DNA from: Ensifer adhaerens
Lineage (GTDB): Bacteria > Pseudomonadota > Alphaproteobacteria > Rhizobiales > Rhizobiaceae
Length of the DNA: 64,000 nt
Reading direction: 5' to 3'
NCBI RefSeq assembly: GCF_020035535.1
Contig: NZ_CP083350.1
Coordinates: 1,994,501-2,058,500, forward strand
Shown here: positions 48,850-57,606 of the stretch, piece after piece
Position numbering within the stretch: the stretch's first letter is position 1
Layout: each line of letters starts with the position of its first letter
Position numbers and translations under genes: made by a program
The notes under the pieces: generated by a model
What the model was told of the DNA's origin: nothing
The model's database searches: none
Seen by the model: the letters and a program-made list of their open reading frames with translations, nothing else

Positions 48850-49977
48850 TCAACGACATGTACTGTCGATGACACTCCGAAGCATCGACATCGCATTGTG
48901 AAGCTCATCGACGCGAATGTATTCGTCCGGCTTGTGCGCCCTGTTGATGTCTCCGGGTCCGCAGATGATCGCGGGAATTCCCACCGCTTGGAATAGACCC
49001 GCCTCGGTGCCGTAACTTACAGCATCGACCGAGGCCGTTCCCGTCGCTTGTTCAAGAAGCCTGGTTAAAGGGGCAGATTCTTCAAGCAGTAGTGCCGGAT
49101 AATGTGAGAGGCGCTCAACATTCGTTTTGAACCCTATTGCTTCGAGACGCGGCAAAATCTCTAGGACGCCGTTGGCTAGATCGAGCGGGTCGGCACCGGG
49201 AATAGCACGGACCTCCATCTCCAATTCCGCGTGCGCCGGGATGATATTCAGCGCAGAGCCTCCGCTGCACAATCCGATCTGCAATGTTGAGTATGGAGGA
49301 TCAAATCGCGGATCCCGCAACGAAACTTTTAGGTTGCTTTCGTGTTGCAATGCCTGTGCCATCACACGTGACATGGCGTGAATCGCGTTTAACCCAAGGT
49401 CTGGGCGGGAGGAATGTCCAGCTCGGCCTGTGATCGAAACGCGTACAGCTGCTTTCCCTTTGTGTGCCCGCACCGGTACCATTCCGCTTGGCTCGCCGAC
49501 TATGCAGCCGAGCGGCTTCGCGCAGAGATGAGGCAACTCTTTAATGAGGTGTGGTACGCCGCGGCAGCCCGCCTCTTCGTCGTAAGAAAGGGCGATGTGG
49601 ACAGGTCGTTTCAGCAGCTCCGGCTTCAGTTCCGGCACAACTGCAAGAACTGAAGCCAAGAAACCCTTCATGTCACTCGTGCCGCGCCCATAAAGCAGGT
49701 CGCCATCAACGCGCAATTGGAAAGGATCTGATGTCCATTCAGCGCGGGCAGCAGGGACAACGTCCATATGGCCCGACAGCACGATGCCGGGTTGACCAAC
49801 AGGGCCGACACTAACGAAGAGATTCGATCTATCGCCCTCTGGACCAACGATTTCGGTAATCCTGGCGTCGTATGGAGCCAAATAGCCTTTCAACCAAGAA
49901 ATTACCGCGTGATTTGATTTTCCCACCACCGAAGGGATCTCGACGAGAGCACGTAGTAAATCGACAACATCAGCCAT
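48850..49977 (-). CDS. M20 family deacylase, ArgE/acetylornithine deacetylase-like
   Basis: A 375-residue M20A metallohydrolase. Zinc ligands and catalytic residues are visible: H70 and catalytic D72 in LSGHMDVVP, bridging D102 in GRGTSDMKG, catalytic E134 and ligand E135 in YDEEAGCRG, a further acidic ligand in VGEPSG, and the C-terminal His in NRAHKPDEY. The dimerisation domain has RAGHSSRPDLGLNAIHAM. ArgE-type enzymes remove N-acetyl groups from amino acids. It is the last gene of the minus operon with ALDH, FAD oxidase and GNAT, where it could release an acetyl group put on by the GNAT (inference). Confidence 0.9.
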   Translation of the reverse strand: MADVVDLLRALVEIPSVVGKSNHAVISWLKGYLAPYDARITEIVGPEGDRSNLFVSVGPVGQPGIVLSGHMDVVPAARAEWTSDPFQLRVDGDLLYGRGTSDMKGFLASVLAVVPELKPELLKRPVHIALSYDEEAGCRGVPHLIKELPHLCAKPLGCIVGEPSGMVPVRAHKGKAAVRVSITGRAGHSSRPDLGLNAIHAMSRVMAQALQHESNLKVSLRDPRFDPPYSTLQIGLCSGGSALNIIPAHAELEMEVRAIPGADPLDLANGVLEILPRLEAIGFKTNVERLSHYPALLLEESAPLTRLLEQATGTASVDAVSYGTEAGLFQAVGIPAIICGPGDINRAHKPDEYIRVDELHNAMSMLRSVIDSTCR

Positions 49978-50031
49978 GGATGCTCCCTATTGGCTCAGGA
50001 AATTATGCTATGAAGTTGGGCCGCCCAGCGC

Positions 50032-50391
50032 CTACCCGGACTGGTTCATGGTGACATAGATCTTCTTCATCGTTTCGATCGTTCGCCATGTACCGACAAA
50101 ACCCGGCTTCATCACGAAACTGTCGCCCGCTCGGTAAATCACAGCATCCTTACCGTCCTCGGTAATCTCGACGACTCCTTCGAGGATGTAGCAGAATTCG
50201 TAATTGGTGCCCTTGCGGGAGATATTCTTGCCAGGTTCAGCCTGAAAAACGCCCGTGTTCACCCTCCCGTTGTATGTATCTTGCTCCCAGGTCGTGAGTA
50301 GCGGGTCGCCCTCGAGGCGCCTGTCGTCTGAAATTCTGGACTGCCGACCGTCCGAGAGATTCTTGGTGTTGATCGTCTTTAACAGCGACAT
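50032..50391 (-). CDS. Cupin domain protein (DUF861/EutQ-like)
   Basis: A 119-residue single cupin: GRVNTGVFQAEPGKNISRKG, CYILEGVVEITEDGKDAVIY, RAGDSFVMKPGFVGTWRTIE. This is the Cupin_3 branch in which the metal-binding histidines are often absent, as here. Such proteins accompany amine and amino-acid oxidase operons, but the function is unknown. It lies between the ALDH and the deacylase genes on the same strand. Confidence 0.85.
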   Translation of the reverse strand: MSLLKTINTKNLSDGRQSRISDDRRLEGDPLLTTWEQDTYNGRVNTGVFQAEPGKNISRKGTNYEFCYILEGVVEITEDGKDAVIYRAGDSFVMKPGFVGTWRTIETMKKIYVTMNQSG

Positions 50392-50419
50392 ATTTTCCCT
50401 CTTCGTATTCTGTTTGCGG

Positions 50420-51883
50420 TTAGATTTTTATGAGAACGCTCTTCTGGCGGCGGTTTGATCTGAAGGCTTCCTTCCCCAAATCCTTGCCAATTCCTGACGC
50501 CTTGTAACCTCCAGTCGGGAGGATGTGATCGCGCGACCGGCCGTAGCGGTTCACCCATACCGTGCCTGCTTCGATCTGTTTCACCGCGCGCATGGCCTGC
50601 GACAGATCCTGCGTATAGACGCCAGCGGCGAGACCGTAGGTGGAATGTCGGCTCAACGCGTAAGCTTCATTCTCATCGCTGAAAGTCTGTACGGTGACCA
50701 CCGGGCCGAAGATTTCCTCAGTGAGTGCCGGCGAGTCAGCCGCAACGCCGGCGAGAATGGTGGGCTCGAAAAAATAGCCGGTTCTGTCGAGCCGTTTCCC
50801 TCCGAGGACGCATTCCGCTCCATGGGCAACCGCCGCTTCAACAATTCCATGTATGCGGTTTATCTGACGTTCGGAGATGATTGGTGAGTAGTTGGTTGCC
50901 GAATCCCAGGTCAGTCCTGGCTGGTGCTTGGACATTTCTCTTTTCAACGCAGCCATAAATGCGTCTTCTGCGGTTTTCGCGACAATCACTCGAGATCCGG
51001 CCACGCAAGTTTGACCGGCATTCAGAAGAATGCCACGTGCGACGCAATGTGCGGCTACTTCGATATCGGCAGAAGCGAATACCACCTGCGGGCTTTTCCC
51101 CCCGAGCTCTAGCGTCACGGGCTTTATCTGTGCACCAGCGATGTTTCTTAGTATTGCTCCTCCCGCGACGGTCGAGCCTGTGAAGCTAATTTTGGCTATT
51201 CCAGGGTGAGCGACGAGGTGGGCGCCGGTTGTAAGGCCGTCTCCAAGGACGATGTTGATTATGCCTGCGGGGATGCCAGCCTCAGTTCCGAGCTCGGCCA
51301 AAAAGAGTGTTGAAAACGGAGTGTGTTCTGATGGCTTCAATACGATAGCATTTCCGGCAGCAAGCGCAGGGCCGATCTTCCACCCTGCCATCGACAGCGG
51401 CACGTTCCAGGGCGTGATCGCGCCGACCACCCCGTAAGGTTCACTCAAGATCATGCCCAGGTGATCGCTGTCCGTCGGGACGACGTCGCCACCTTCTTTG
51501 TCCGCGAATTCCGCGAAAAAGCGAATTTGCTCCGCGGTGACCGCCGCGTCGATAGAAACAGATTCTGCAATCGGCCGTGTCGATGCTATCGATTCAAGCT
51601 GGCCCAGACGCTGAGCATTTGTTTCGATGAGACTGGCCCAGCGCTTTAATATGTTCGCGCGCTCTGTCGGTCGACATGTCGTCCAGCCTGAACGTTGTAG
51701 TGCTGCCGCAGCGCTTGTAACCGCAAGATCGACAACTTCGTCGTCAGCCACAGGAGAAGCTGCATAGGCGAACGCGTCAGAAGGTCTTAGCAGTTCGATC
51801 AGCGGTACTCCGGTCAAATAGCGTCCATTGATCCAATGGCCTTTGGGGAGGGGGACGTTGCGTGGGTCAAAGGTAGCGGTCAT
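50420..51883 (-). CDS. NAD(P)-dependent aldehyde dehydrogenase, aminoaldehyde type
   Basis: A 487-residue ALDH with Asn160 (ITPWNVPLSM), Glu259 (TLELGGKSP) and nucleophile Cys293 (NAGQTCVAG), plus EEIFGPVVTVQTFSDENEA. The overall wording resembles betaine-aldehyde and gamma-aminobutyraldehyde-type dehydrogenases such as PuuC. The C-terminus carries GGYKASGIGKDLGKEA. It lies between the FAD oxidase and a cupin, so oxidation of the aldehyde formed by the oxidase is the obvious role. Confidence 0.92.
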   Translation of the reverse strand: MTATFDPRNVPLPKGHWINGRYLTGVPLIELLRPSDAFAYAASPVADDEVVDLAVTSAAAALQRSGWTTCRPTERANILKRWASLIETNAQRLGQLESIASTRPIAESVSIDAAVTAEQIRFFAEFADKEGGDVVPTDSDHLGMILSEPYGVVGAITPWNVPLSMAGWKIGPALAAGNAIVLKPSEHTPFSTLFLAELGTEAGIPAGIINIVLGDGLTTGAHLVAHPGIAKISFTGSTVAGGAILRNIAGAQIKPVTLELGGKSPQVVFASADIEVAAHCVARGILLNAGQTCVAGSRVIVAKTAEDAFMAALKREMSKHQPGLTWDSATNYSPIISERQINRIHGIVEAAVAHGAECVLGGKRLDRTGYFFEPTILAGVAADSPALTEEIFGPVVTVQTFSDENEAYALSRHSTYGLAAGVYTQDLSQAMRAVKQIEAGTVWVNRYGRSRDHILPTGGYKASGIGKDLGKEAFRSNRRQKSVLIKI

Positions 51884-51923
51884 CAGCGAACTGCCTGACT
51901 ATGTAGAAGAATCGGCATGGTGG

Positions 51924-53258
51924 TCACATCATTTCCGGGCGGCGGATTGCGGACCCATCGCTAAATCGTTCAAGGCTGTAGGGTGCGACGTCAGTGAATG
52001 GCGTCTCGTTAAGCACCATTTCGGTGATTAGTCGGCCAGTTCCGGGGCCGAGGGTAAACCCGTGGCCGCTGAATCCGGCAGCAACGATAAAGCCATTGAG
52101 GTTCGCTACTTTTGAGACGATCGGAACAAGGTCGGGAGTGGTATCGATCATCCCGCCCCAAGAAGCGGCGGCTTTTATGCCACCCAGCTCCGGATAATCC
52201 GTTGTCAGGTTTTTGATCGCCAAATCGACAAGTTTCTTGTTCGGCAAAGGATCCAGGATACGGATCTTTTCAAACGGTGAGATCTCGTCGAACTCCCATT
52301 TTCCCGCCGCTTCTGGTCCGTTCCAGAAACTGCTGTTGATGCGATAACTCAGCTTCTTGGTGAGATTGCTTTGATACATCTGATAGAATTTGGTGGCGTA
52401 CCGAAGCCCTTGCGGTGCAATGTTGACCGTCCCATAGCCCGGAACAGCCACGGTATACGCACCGTCGATCCTGCGCCGAAGAGCATAGTTGGGCGTGAAA
52501 ATGCAGCCTGCCTGAAGAACGTTCTTGGCGATGGTGGTTCGCAGCGCGGTGCCTTCGACGTTTGCGATCGGAACATCGATGCCGTGGCGACGGGAAAACC
52601 GAGAACTCCAAGCGCCTCCGGCACATACGACAGCGCTGCATTTGATCAGGCCTTGCTCGGTCCAGACACCAGCGACATCACGGCCCTTGATTTCCAGCCC
52701 GCGAGCCGCACAGTTCTGCAGGAGGTGCACTCCAAGCTTTTTGGCTCCCTCAGCGATCGCTGGAACCGCAAGGCTTGGTTCTGCTTTGCCGTCCGTCGGA
52801 GACCAGACGCCGCCCAACCATGATCGATTGTTTCCTTCGGAGCGGGATTCGGTCTGCTTGGCCGTCAGGATCTCGCAGTTAAATCCTTGCTGCCGCGCGG
52901 CGTTGCCCCATTTCTCCCAGCGCGCGAGTTCTTCCTGCTTGTCGGTACAGAACAGAATTCCTTCGCGCCGGAAACCCAGGTCCCGGCCGATTTCGGCCGA
53001 GAGTTCATCCCAGCGCCGGACGCTATAGATCGCCAGAGGTAATTCCGGAAGCTCTCTGTTTTGTTGACGGATCCATCCCCAGTTTCGACTGGATTGCTCC
53101 CCTCCAACAACCCCTTTTTCGAGCAAGGCGACCGAAACACCCCTTCGCGCTAGCTCATATGCTGCGCATGTTCCGATCACACCTGCACCGATGACAACTA
53201 CATCCACCTGCTTGGGGAACACGGTACTACTTTGAACTGTCTCGAGTTGAATAGGCAT
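51924..53258 (-). CDS. FAD-dependent oxidoreductase, DAO family
   Basis: A 444-residue DAO-family flavoenzyme. The dinucleotide motif VVVIGAGVIGTCAAYELARR lies at 20-39 with GxGxxG at 24-29, then the acidic end of strand 2 (LLEKG), SSRNWGWIRQQNRELPEL, VVCAGGAWSSRFSR and the C-terminal AAGFSGHGFTLGPGTGRLIT. Relatives are D-amino acid dehydrogenase DadA, PuuB and OrdL. ATG 53258 follows AAGGA; an upstream TTG is rejected. It should oxidise an amine or D-amino acid to imine and aldehyde or keto acid; the specific substrate is not fixed by sequence. Confidence 0.9.
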   Translation of the reverse strand: MPIQLETVQSSTVFPKQVDVVVIGAGVIGTCAAYELARRGVSVALLEKGVVGGEQSSRNWGWIRQQNRELPELPLAIYSVRRWDELSAEIGRDLGFRREGILFCTDKQEELARWEKWGNAARQQGFNCEILTAKQTESRSEGNNRSWLGGVWSPTDGKAEPSLAVPAIAEGAKKLGVHLLQNCAARGLEIKGRDVAGVWTEQGLIKCSAVVCAGGAWSSRFSRRHGIDVPIANVEGTALRTTIAKNVLQAGCIFTPNYALRRRIDGAYTVAVPGYGTVNIAPQGLRYATKFYQMYQSNLTKKLSYRINSSFWNGPEAAGKWEFDEISPFEKIRILDPLPNKKLVDLAIKNLTTDYPELGGIKAAASWGGMIDTTPDLVPIVSKVANLNGFIVAAGFSGHGFTLGPGTGRLITEMVLNETPFTDVAPYSLERFSDGSAIRRPEMM

Positions 53259-53321
53259 TATTGCCGTCCTTATTTTCAAGTGAGGCGGATCTGTACGGTC
53301 TGAGTGGAATGGGCCTGCAAG

Positions 53322-54179
53322 CTATCCAAGCGCTTGGCTTGCAATGGCGAATTGCCGGACGCTTTGCGGCAGGACTAATTTCCCACGGCACATGGTCCGC
53401 ACTTGGCCGACGCATCGGAGGCTCGCTGGGCCAAGAACACTGGCTAGTTCATCGTGCTCAGGGCAGTCGATGCGCACGAATTCGCCCCGCACGTCGGCCA
53501 ACAAGGCCGTGACGATTTCGCGCGCCTGTTCGCTATTGGCTGCGACAACCGGCCCAATTTGATATCCATGGCCGAAACGCCGACAGATCCCGAAGCCTGC
53601 AAGGCCCGCATTTTCCATGTAGACAACCGTGCTGTTTGCCGAGGCAAAGTATGTTGTGATGACTTCGCGCCTATCGAAGCCCGCAGCGGAACTCGCCAGG
53701 ACGACCAACTTTTCGAGGTCATCAGCGGTCGCTGCTCTGATCCGGTCGCGAGTGTCGCCACCGGTAGAAAACGCTGATGATCCCTGGATTTGGGAGACTG
53801 CGCCGGTCTCCTCGAAGCCGAGCTTCCGGTAGAGTGGAACTCCTGCGTCGGTCGCATTGAGGACAACGGACCTTCTACCGGTGAGGGAGAGGCTAGCCTC
53901 CATCAGCCGTCGTCCCAATCGCATGCCCTGGTATCTGGGATCGACAATGACCAGGCCGATTGTCCCGACGTCACCCTGGAGGAAAGCCAGGCTCGTTCCA
54001 ATAACCTCCGCTTCAGGAGTCTCGATTACCACTCCTCGGCACAGGCGATACATTTGTTCCCAATCTTCGGCGCGGTGCGGCCAGCGGAGCCTATTCGATA
54101 GAGCGTGTGCGGCGGCTATGTCGCTCGAATACATATCTCTCAAAATAAAGTTGTCCGGGCTAAGGGGTGCACACGACAT
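53322..54179 (-). CDS. GNAT N-acetyltransferase with C-terminal extension
   Basis: A 285-residue protein. The N-terminal GNAT fold (about 1-140) shows VIGTSLAFLQGDVGTIGLVI, the acetyl-CoA loop YQGMRLGRRLMEA and LYRKLGFEETG. A second domain (about 145-285) carries ITTYFASANSTVVYMENAGL, CRRFGHGYQIGPVVAANSEQ, the Acetyltransf_18/DUF5645-type partner often seen with this GNAT branch. It sits between the importer ATPase and the FAD oxidase. Acetylation of the imported amine before oxidation would parallel gamma-glutamylation in the Puu pathway (inference). Confidence 0.88.
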   Translation of the reverse strand: MSCAPLSPDNFILRDMYSSDIAAAHALSNRLRWPHRAEDWEQMYRLCRGVVIETPEAEVIGTSLAFLQGDVGTIGLVIVDPRYQGMRLGRRLMEASLSLTGRRSVVLNATDAGVPLYRKLGFEETGAVSQIQGSSAFSTGGDTRDRIRAATADDLEKLVVLASSAAGFDRREVITTYFASANSTVVYMENAGLAGFGICRRFGHGYQIGPVVAANSEQAREIVTALLADVRGEFVRIDCPEHDELASVLGPASLRCVGQVRTMCRGKLVLPQSVRQFAIASQALG

Positions 54180-54219
54180 CTGCTATGTTCCAATCTTGCC
54201 TTTGCGAATGACGTGATCG

Positions 54220-54996
54220 TCACGCCAAGGATGAGCTTCTTCCGCTATGTCGGGACGAATTTGGGACGGTGTCATGCAAGACCCGCCTCAAGAAGTCGCG
54301 CGTGCGTTCCTCTTTGGGGGAGGTGAGAACGTCCGAAGCAGGTCCCTCTTCAACGATCCGGCCTCCGTGAAGGAAGCAGACCCGGTCAGCCACTTCGCGC
54401 GCGAACTGCATTTCGTGCGTCACGATGATCATGGTCATACCCTCATCTGCGAGGTCGCGCATGACCTGCAGTACTTCACCGACGAGTTCGGGATCGAGAG
54501 CGGAGGTCGGTTCGTCGAACAGGATGGCCTTTGGCGACATCGCGAGTGATCGGGCGATTGCCACGCGCTGCTGTTGGCCACCTGAAAGTTGGGAGGGGTA
54601 GCAGTTCAACTTGCCGCCCAGTCCCACTCTTTCTAGCAACGCAGCTGCTTTCTCTCTCGCTTTGCTCGCTGGTTCCCCGTTTACATGCACTGGGCCCTCC
54701 ATCACATTCTCGAGCGCGGTGCGGTGTGGGAACAGGTTGAAGCGCTGGAATACCATTCCGATCTGCCGACGCAGATCGTTGATCTCCCTGCTTTTTGAAT
54801 CGACGGTATTACCAAGCAGCTTTATGCTTCCCGCTTGATAGGTCTCCAGCCCGTTTATGCACCGCAGCATCGTCGACTTACCGGAGCCGGACGCTCCGAT
54901 CAAACAGACGACTTCCCCTTTCGAGACGGCAAGCGAGACGCCTTTGAGAACCTCGAATTCTCCAAAGCGTTTGTGGACATTTGTGAGCTCGATCAT
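54220..54996 (-). CDS. Polar amino acid ABC importer, ATPase
   Basis: A 258-residue GlnQ/HisP-type ATPase: Walker [19 protein letters not shown], signature [16 protein letters not shown], Walker [14 protein letters not shown], and [15 protein letters not shown]. The ATG at 54996 lies one base after the permease stop; an upstream in-frame ATG at 55032 would overlap the permease by 35 bp. The C-terminal tail ([13 protein letters not shown]) is slightly longer than usual. Confidence 0.95.
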   Translation of the reverse strand: MIELTNVHKRFGEFEVLKGVSLAVSKGEVVCLIGASGSGKSTMLRCINGLETYQAGSIKLLGNTVDSKSREINDLRRQIGMVFQRFNLFPHRTALENVMEGPVHVNGEPASKAREKAAALLERVGLGGKLNCYPSQLSGGQQQRVAIARSLAMSPKAILFDEPTSALDPELVGEVLQVMRDLADEGMTMIIVTHEMQFAREVADRVCFLHGGRIVEEGPASDVLTSPKEERTRDFLRRVLHDTVPNSSRHSGRSSSLA

Positions 54997-54997
54997 G

Positions 54998-55657
54998 TTA
55001 GCGGTCCCGATGTTTGCCAAAGCGCTGTTCAAGCCATTTTGTGAACGACATCAAAGGCAGCGTCATAGCCAGATACAGCACGGCCACCAGGGTGTAGACG
55101 GTTGTGTTATCGAATGTGGAAGCCGCGATGAGCTGTCCCTGTCGCGTGACCTCGTTCACTGAAATGGTGGATGCCAGAGCGGAGTCCTTGACCATCATGA
55201 CGAACATGTTTGCGAGCGGTGGCAGTGCCAGCCGAAAAGCCTGAGGGAGCACGACCCGACGCATTGCTTTAACGCGCCCCATGCCGATGGAGCGTGCAGC
55301 TTCCATTTGACCGGCGTCAACGGCTTCAATCCCGGCCCTGAATATTTCAGCGAGGTACGTTGAGTACGCGAACCCGAGACCAAGTATCGCAGCATCCATC
55401 GCATTCAGTTGGACGCCGAGATCAGGGGCGACGAAGTAAATATAAAACAGGAGAACGATCATCGGCGTCCCGCGGACGAGATTGATCAGGTACGTCACCG
55501 GCTTTGCTAGCAAGGCTTTTCCGGAGAGGGTCGCTAAGGCCCACAGCAGCCCCAGGGGAATGCTGAGCAAAATCGCCCCAACACTTACCCGAACCGTTGC
55601 CAAGGCGCCCATTAATAGCAAAGGCGCGTACTCTCCCAGCTGGTCCCATGCGATCAT
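54998..55657 (-). CDS. Polar amino acid ABC importer, permease
   Basis: A 219-residue HisMQ-type permease with about five membrane segments; the EAA loop reads [20 protein letters not shown] and [20 protein letters not shown] precedes it. The single permease would work as a homodimer. It is the first gene of the minus operon and is divergent from the cognate binding protein at 55995. Confidence 0.94.
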   Translation of the reverse strand: MIAWDQLGEYAPLLLMGALATVRVSVGAILLSIPLGLLWALATLSGKALLAKPVTYLINLVRGTPMIVLLFYIYFVAPDLGVQLNAMDAAILGLGFAYSTYLAEIFRAGIEAVDAGQMEAARSIGMGRVKAMRRVVLPQAFRLALPPLANMFVMMVKDSALASTISVNEVTRQGQLIAASTFDNTTVYTLVAVLYLAMTLPLMSFTKWLEQRFGKHRDR

Positions 55658-55856
55658 GGTCTCCCCCTCCGTTCAAACTTCGTAGTTCAATTTAGTGAAC
55701 ATTCTTTGAAAAGTGAGTCAAGCAGGTTTTCTTCAACTCGTAGTCAGATGCAGCCTGTTTTCCGCCGAATGTTCGAATAATGCATTGAGATCTAAGGGTA
55801 AATTTCCGTTGAGTGCGGTTCATATTTTTTGAAACGCTAATTCACTATTTTTCGAT

Positions 55857-55884
55857 TGACGAAGCGGAAAAGTTCAATATCGTG
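55857..55884 (+). promoter_or_regulatory. Sigma70-type promoter of the amino-acid binding protein gene
   Basis: TTGACG (55857-55862), 16-bp spacer, TATCGT (55879-55884), giving a leader of about 100 nt before the ATG at 55995. The 337-bp divergent region 55658-55994 is AT-rich and contains no gene; it should also hold the opposite promoter for the permease operon. Confidence 0.45.
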
Positions 55885-55994
55885 AAAAACGTCGATGCAA
55901 CAATTGCATTCGATGCCACTTTGAACATGCTGGCCCAAACAAAAAAGCGCATCTGCAAAGGCGAACTTGCGTGCGCTGACATATGAGGTGAACA

Positions 55995-56765
55995 ATGCTT
56001 CGCATGGGAAAAAAACGTTGTTTCGTCGCAGGGGCGCTGTCCGCAGCCATTGCGTTCTCGACCCCGAGCTTGGCTGACACGATCACGGCAGGCTCTCCGC
56101 CCTCAAGCGCTCCTTCCACGTTCCTGAATACAAAAACGGGGAAAATCGAAGGCTATATGCCAGAGATTGCGTTGGAAATTGCTCGGCGTCAGAACCTCGA
56201 CCTGAAGTTTGACGCCGTGATCTTCGCGACGCTGGTGCAATCGGTTATCGCCGGAAAGATCGACATGATCGTTGCCGGCATGACCCCCAATGAGCAACGC
56301 GCCAAGTTCGTTGATTTTTCACAGCCGATTCTTGCCTACGGCGAAGGCATCTTCGTACGTGATGATCAAAGCAAGACCTTTAAGACGGCAAAGGACTTCA
56401 AGGATGAGGTTGTGGGGGCGATGGCCGGCACTACGTACGGCTCCATGCTGCAGGACCTTAATGTCGCGAAAGAAGTGAAGTTTTACGACAGTGCTGCTGA
56501 CCTGGCTCGCGACGTGTCCTTGGGGAGAGTTGTCGCCGGAATGAACGACTACCCGATCATCAAGGGACAACAGGCGGCTGGTGCGCTGCAAGGAATGCAT
56601 GTTGTCGAGGAGTATGAACCTCTTCTCAAGGAAGATGTTGCGTTTGGAGTGCGTAAAGGCAACAAGGATCTACTCGATAAAATCAATGCGTCTCTAACCG
56701 AGATGAAAGAGGACGGAACGCTTAAGAAGATACTAGCAAAGTGGGGAATGGACGGAATTCTATAA
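55995..56765 (+). CDS. Polar amino acid-binding protein of the ABC importer
   Basis: A 256-residue SBP_bac_3 protein with a signal peptide (CFVAGALSAAIAFSTPSLAD) cut near SLA-DT. The mature core shows GKIEGYMPEIALEIARRQNL, FATLVQSVIAGKIDMIVAGM, TPNEQRAKFVDFSQPI and VGAMAGTTYGSML. ATG follows AGGTG. It captures an amino acid, opine or amine; the Arg of ERA (NEQRAKFVDFS) that binds an alpha-carboxylate is present, which favours an amino acid-like ligand. A strong terminator follows. Confidence 0.93.
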   Translation: MLRMGKKRCFVAGALSAAIAFSTPSLADTITAGSPPSSAPSTFLNTKTGKIEGYMPEIALEIARRQNLDLKFDAVIFATLVQSVIAGKIDMIVAGMTPNEQRAKFVDFSQPILAYGEGIFVRDDQSKTFKTAKDFKDEVVGAMAGTTYGSMLQDLNVAKEVKFYDSAADLARDVSLGRVVAGMNDYPIIKGQQAAGALQGMHVVEEYEPLLKEDVAFGVRKGNKDLLDKINASLTEMKEDGTLKKILAKWGMDGIL

Positions 56766-56787
56766 GGATCTGCAAGATCAATCATGC

Positions 56788-56826
56788 GTCGAGAAGGCCG
56801 CAAGGCCTTCTCGACCTAGTCTTTTC
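56788..56826 (+). terminator. Rho-independent terminator after the binding-protein gene
   Basis: GTCGAGAAGGCC, loop GCAA, GGCCTTCTCGAC: a perfect 12-bp stem closed by a GNRA tetraloop, followed by CTAGTCTTTTC. It separates the binding-protein gene from the XRE-cupin regulator. Confidence 0.85.
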
Positions 56827-56849
56827 ATTGACGTGCGAGATTAAATAAC

Positions 56850-57461
56850 ATGCCTATGCGCTCGAAACTGAATTCAGCTGAGACAACGCCATCTGAGGAG
56901 ACCGTCGGCTCGCGCCTGCGTCAGATTCGTATCCAGCGGAAGATGACTGTGAAAGAAGTGGCAAATCTCGCCGGCGTTTCGGTCGGTATGATCAGTCAGA
57001 TCGAGCGCGATATTTCAAGTCCTTCCATTCGTATTCTAGAGCGGCTCCGCACAGCCATGGACATTCCGTTGATGGCGTTGCTTGAGACATCGGACCAGCC
57101 TGGTGTTTCGCAAAATTCGATTATCCGTCGCAAGAGTGACCGACTTGTCATGGAGTTCAAGCACGGTGACGTGACCAAACAGATGCTGTCACCGGTGGGT
57201 GATCACGACATCCAGTTCATGAAAATTACGCTGCGCCCAGGGGTCAATCAAACTGATGTCCTGATCGGATCAGGAGAGAAGGCGGGCTTGGTCGTAAGCG
57301 GTCAGGTCGTTCTGGACGTGAATGGGAGCAGTTATGTCCTGGAGCAGGGCGATAGCTTTCAATTCTCAAGCGGGCTGCCTCACGGCATTCGAAATGCGTC
57401 GGACGCAGACGCCGAGGTCTTGTGGATAATGAACACAAAGCAGAGCGAAGCCGCTATCTGA
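56850..57461 (+). CDS. XRE-cupin transcriptional regulator (PuuR-like)
   Basis: A 203-residue protein with an N-terminal XRE HTH (VGSRLRQIRIQRKMTVKEVA, NLAGVSVGMISQIERDISSP, about 19-60) and a C-terminal cupin_2 sensor (MKITLRPGVNQTDVLIGSGE, LVVSGQVVLDVNGSSYVLEQ, GDSFQFSSGLPHGIRN). This layout is that of PuuR and related repressors of amine and amino-acid catabolic operons. It probably controls the importer, oxidase and E1-like genes around it. An ATG two codons later is an alternative start. Confidence 0.92.
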   Translation: MPMRSKLNSAETTPSEETVGSRLRQIRIQRKMTVKEVANLAGVSVGMISQIERDISSPSIRILERLRTAMDIPLMALLETSDQPGVSQNSIIRRKSDRLVMEFKHGDVTKQMLSPVGDHDIQFMKITLRPGVNQTDVLIGSGEKAGLVVSGQVVLDVNGSSYVLEQGDSFQFSSGLPHGIRNASDADAEVLWIMNTKQSEAAI

Positions 57462-57606
57462 GTTTGCCAAACAGATGCTGATTTCAGCTTCTGTTGCTTC
57501 TCGTGTCGTTGAGCAAAAATCTCAAATCAAGGGCTGAGTACGGACGTGCTCAGCGCGAGCATCGTCGTCTGTTAAACGGAAAATTCGTGGATTGAAGGAG
57601 AGGGAA

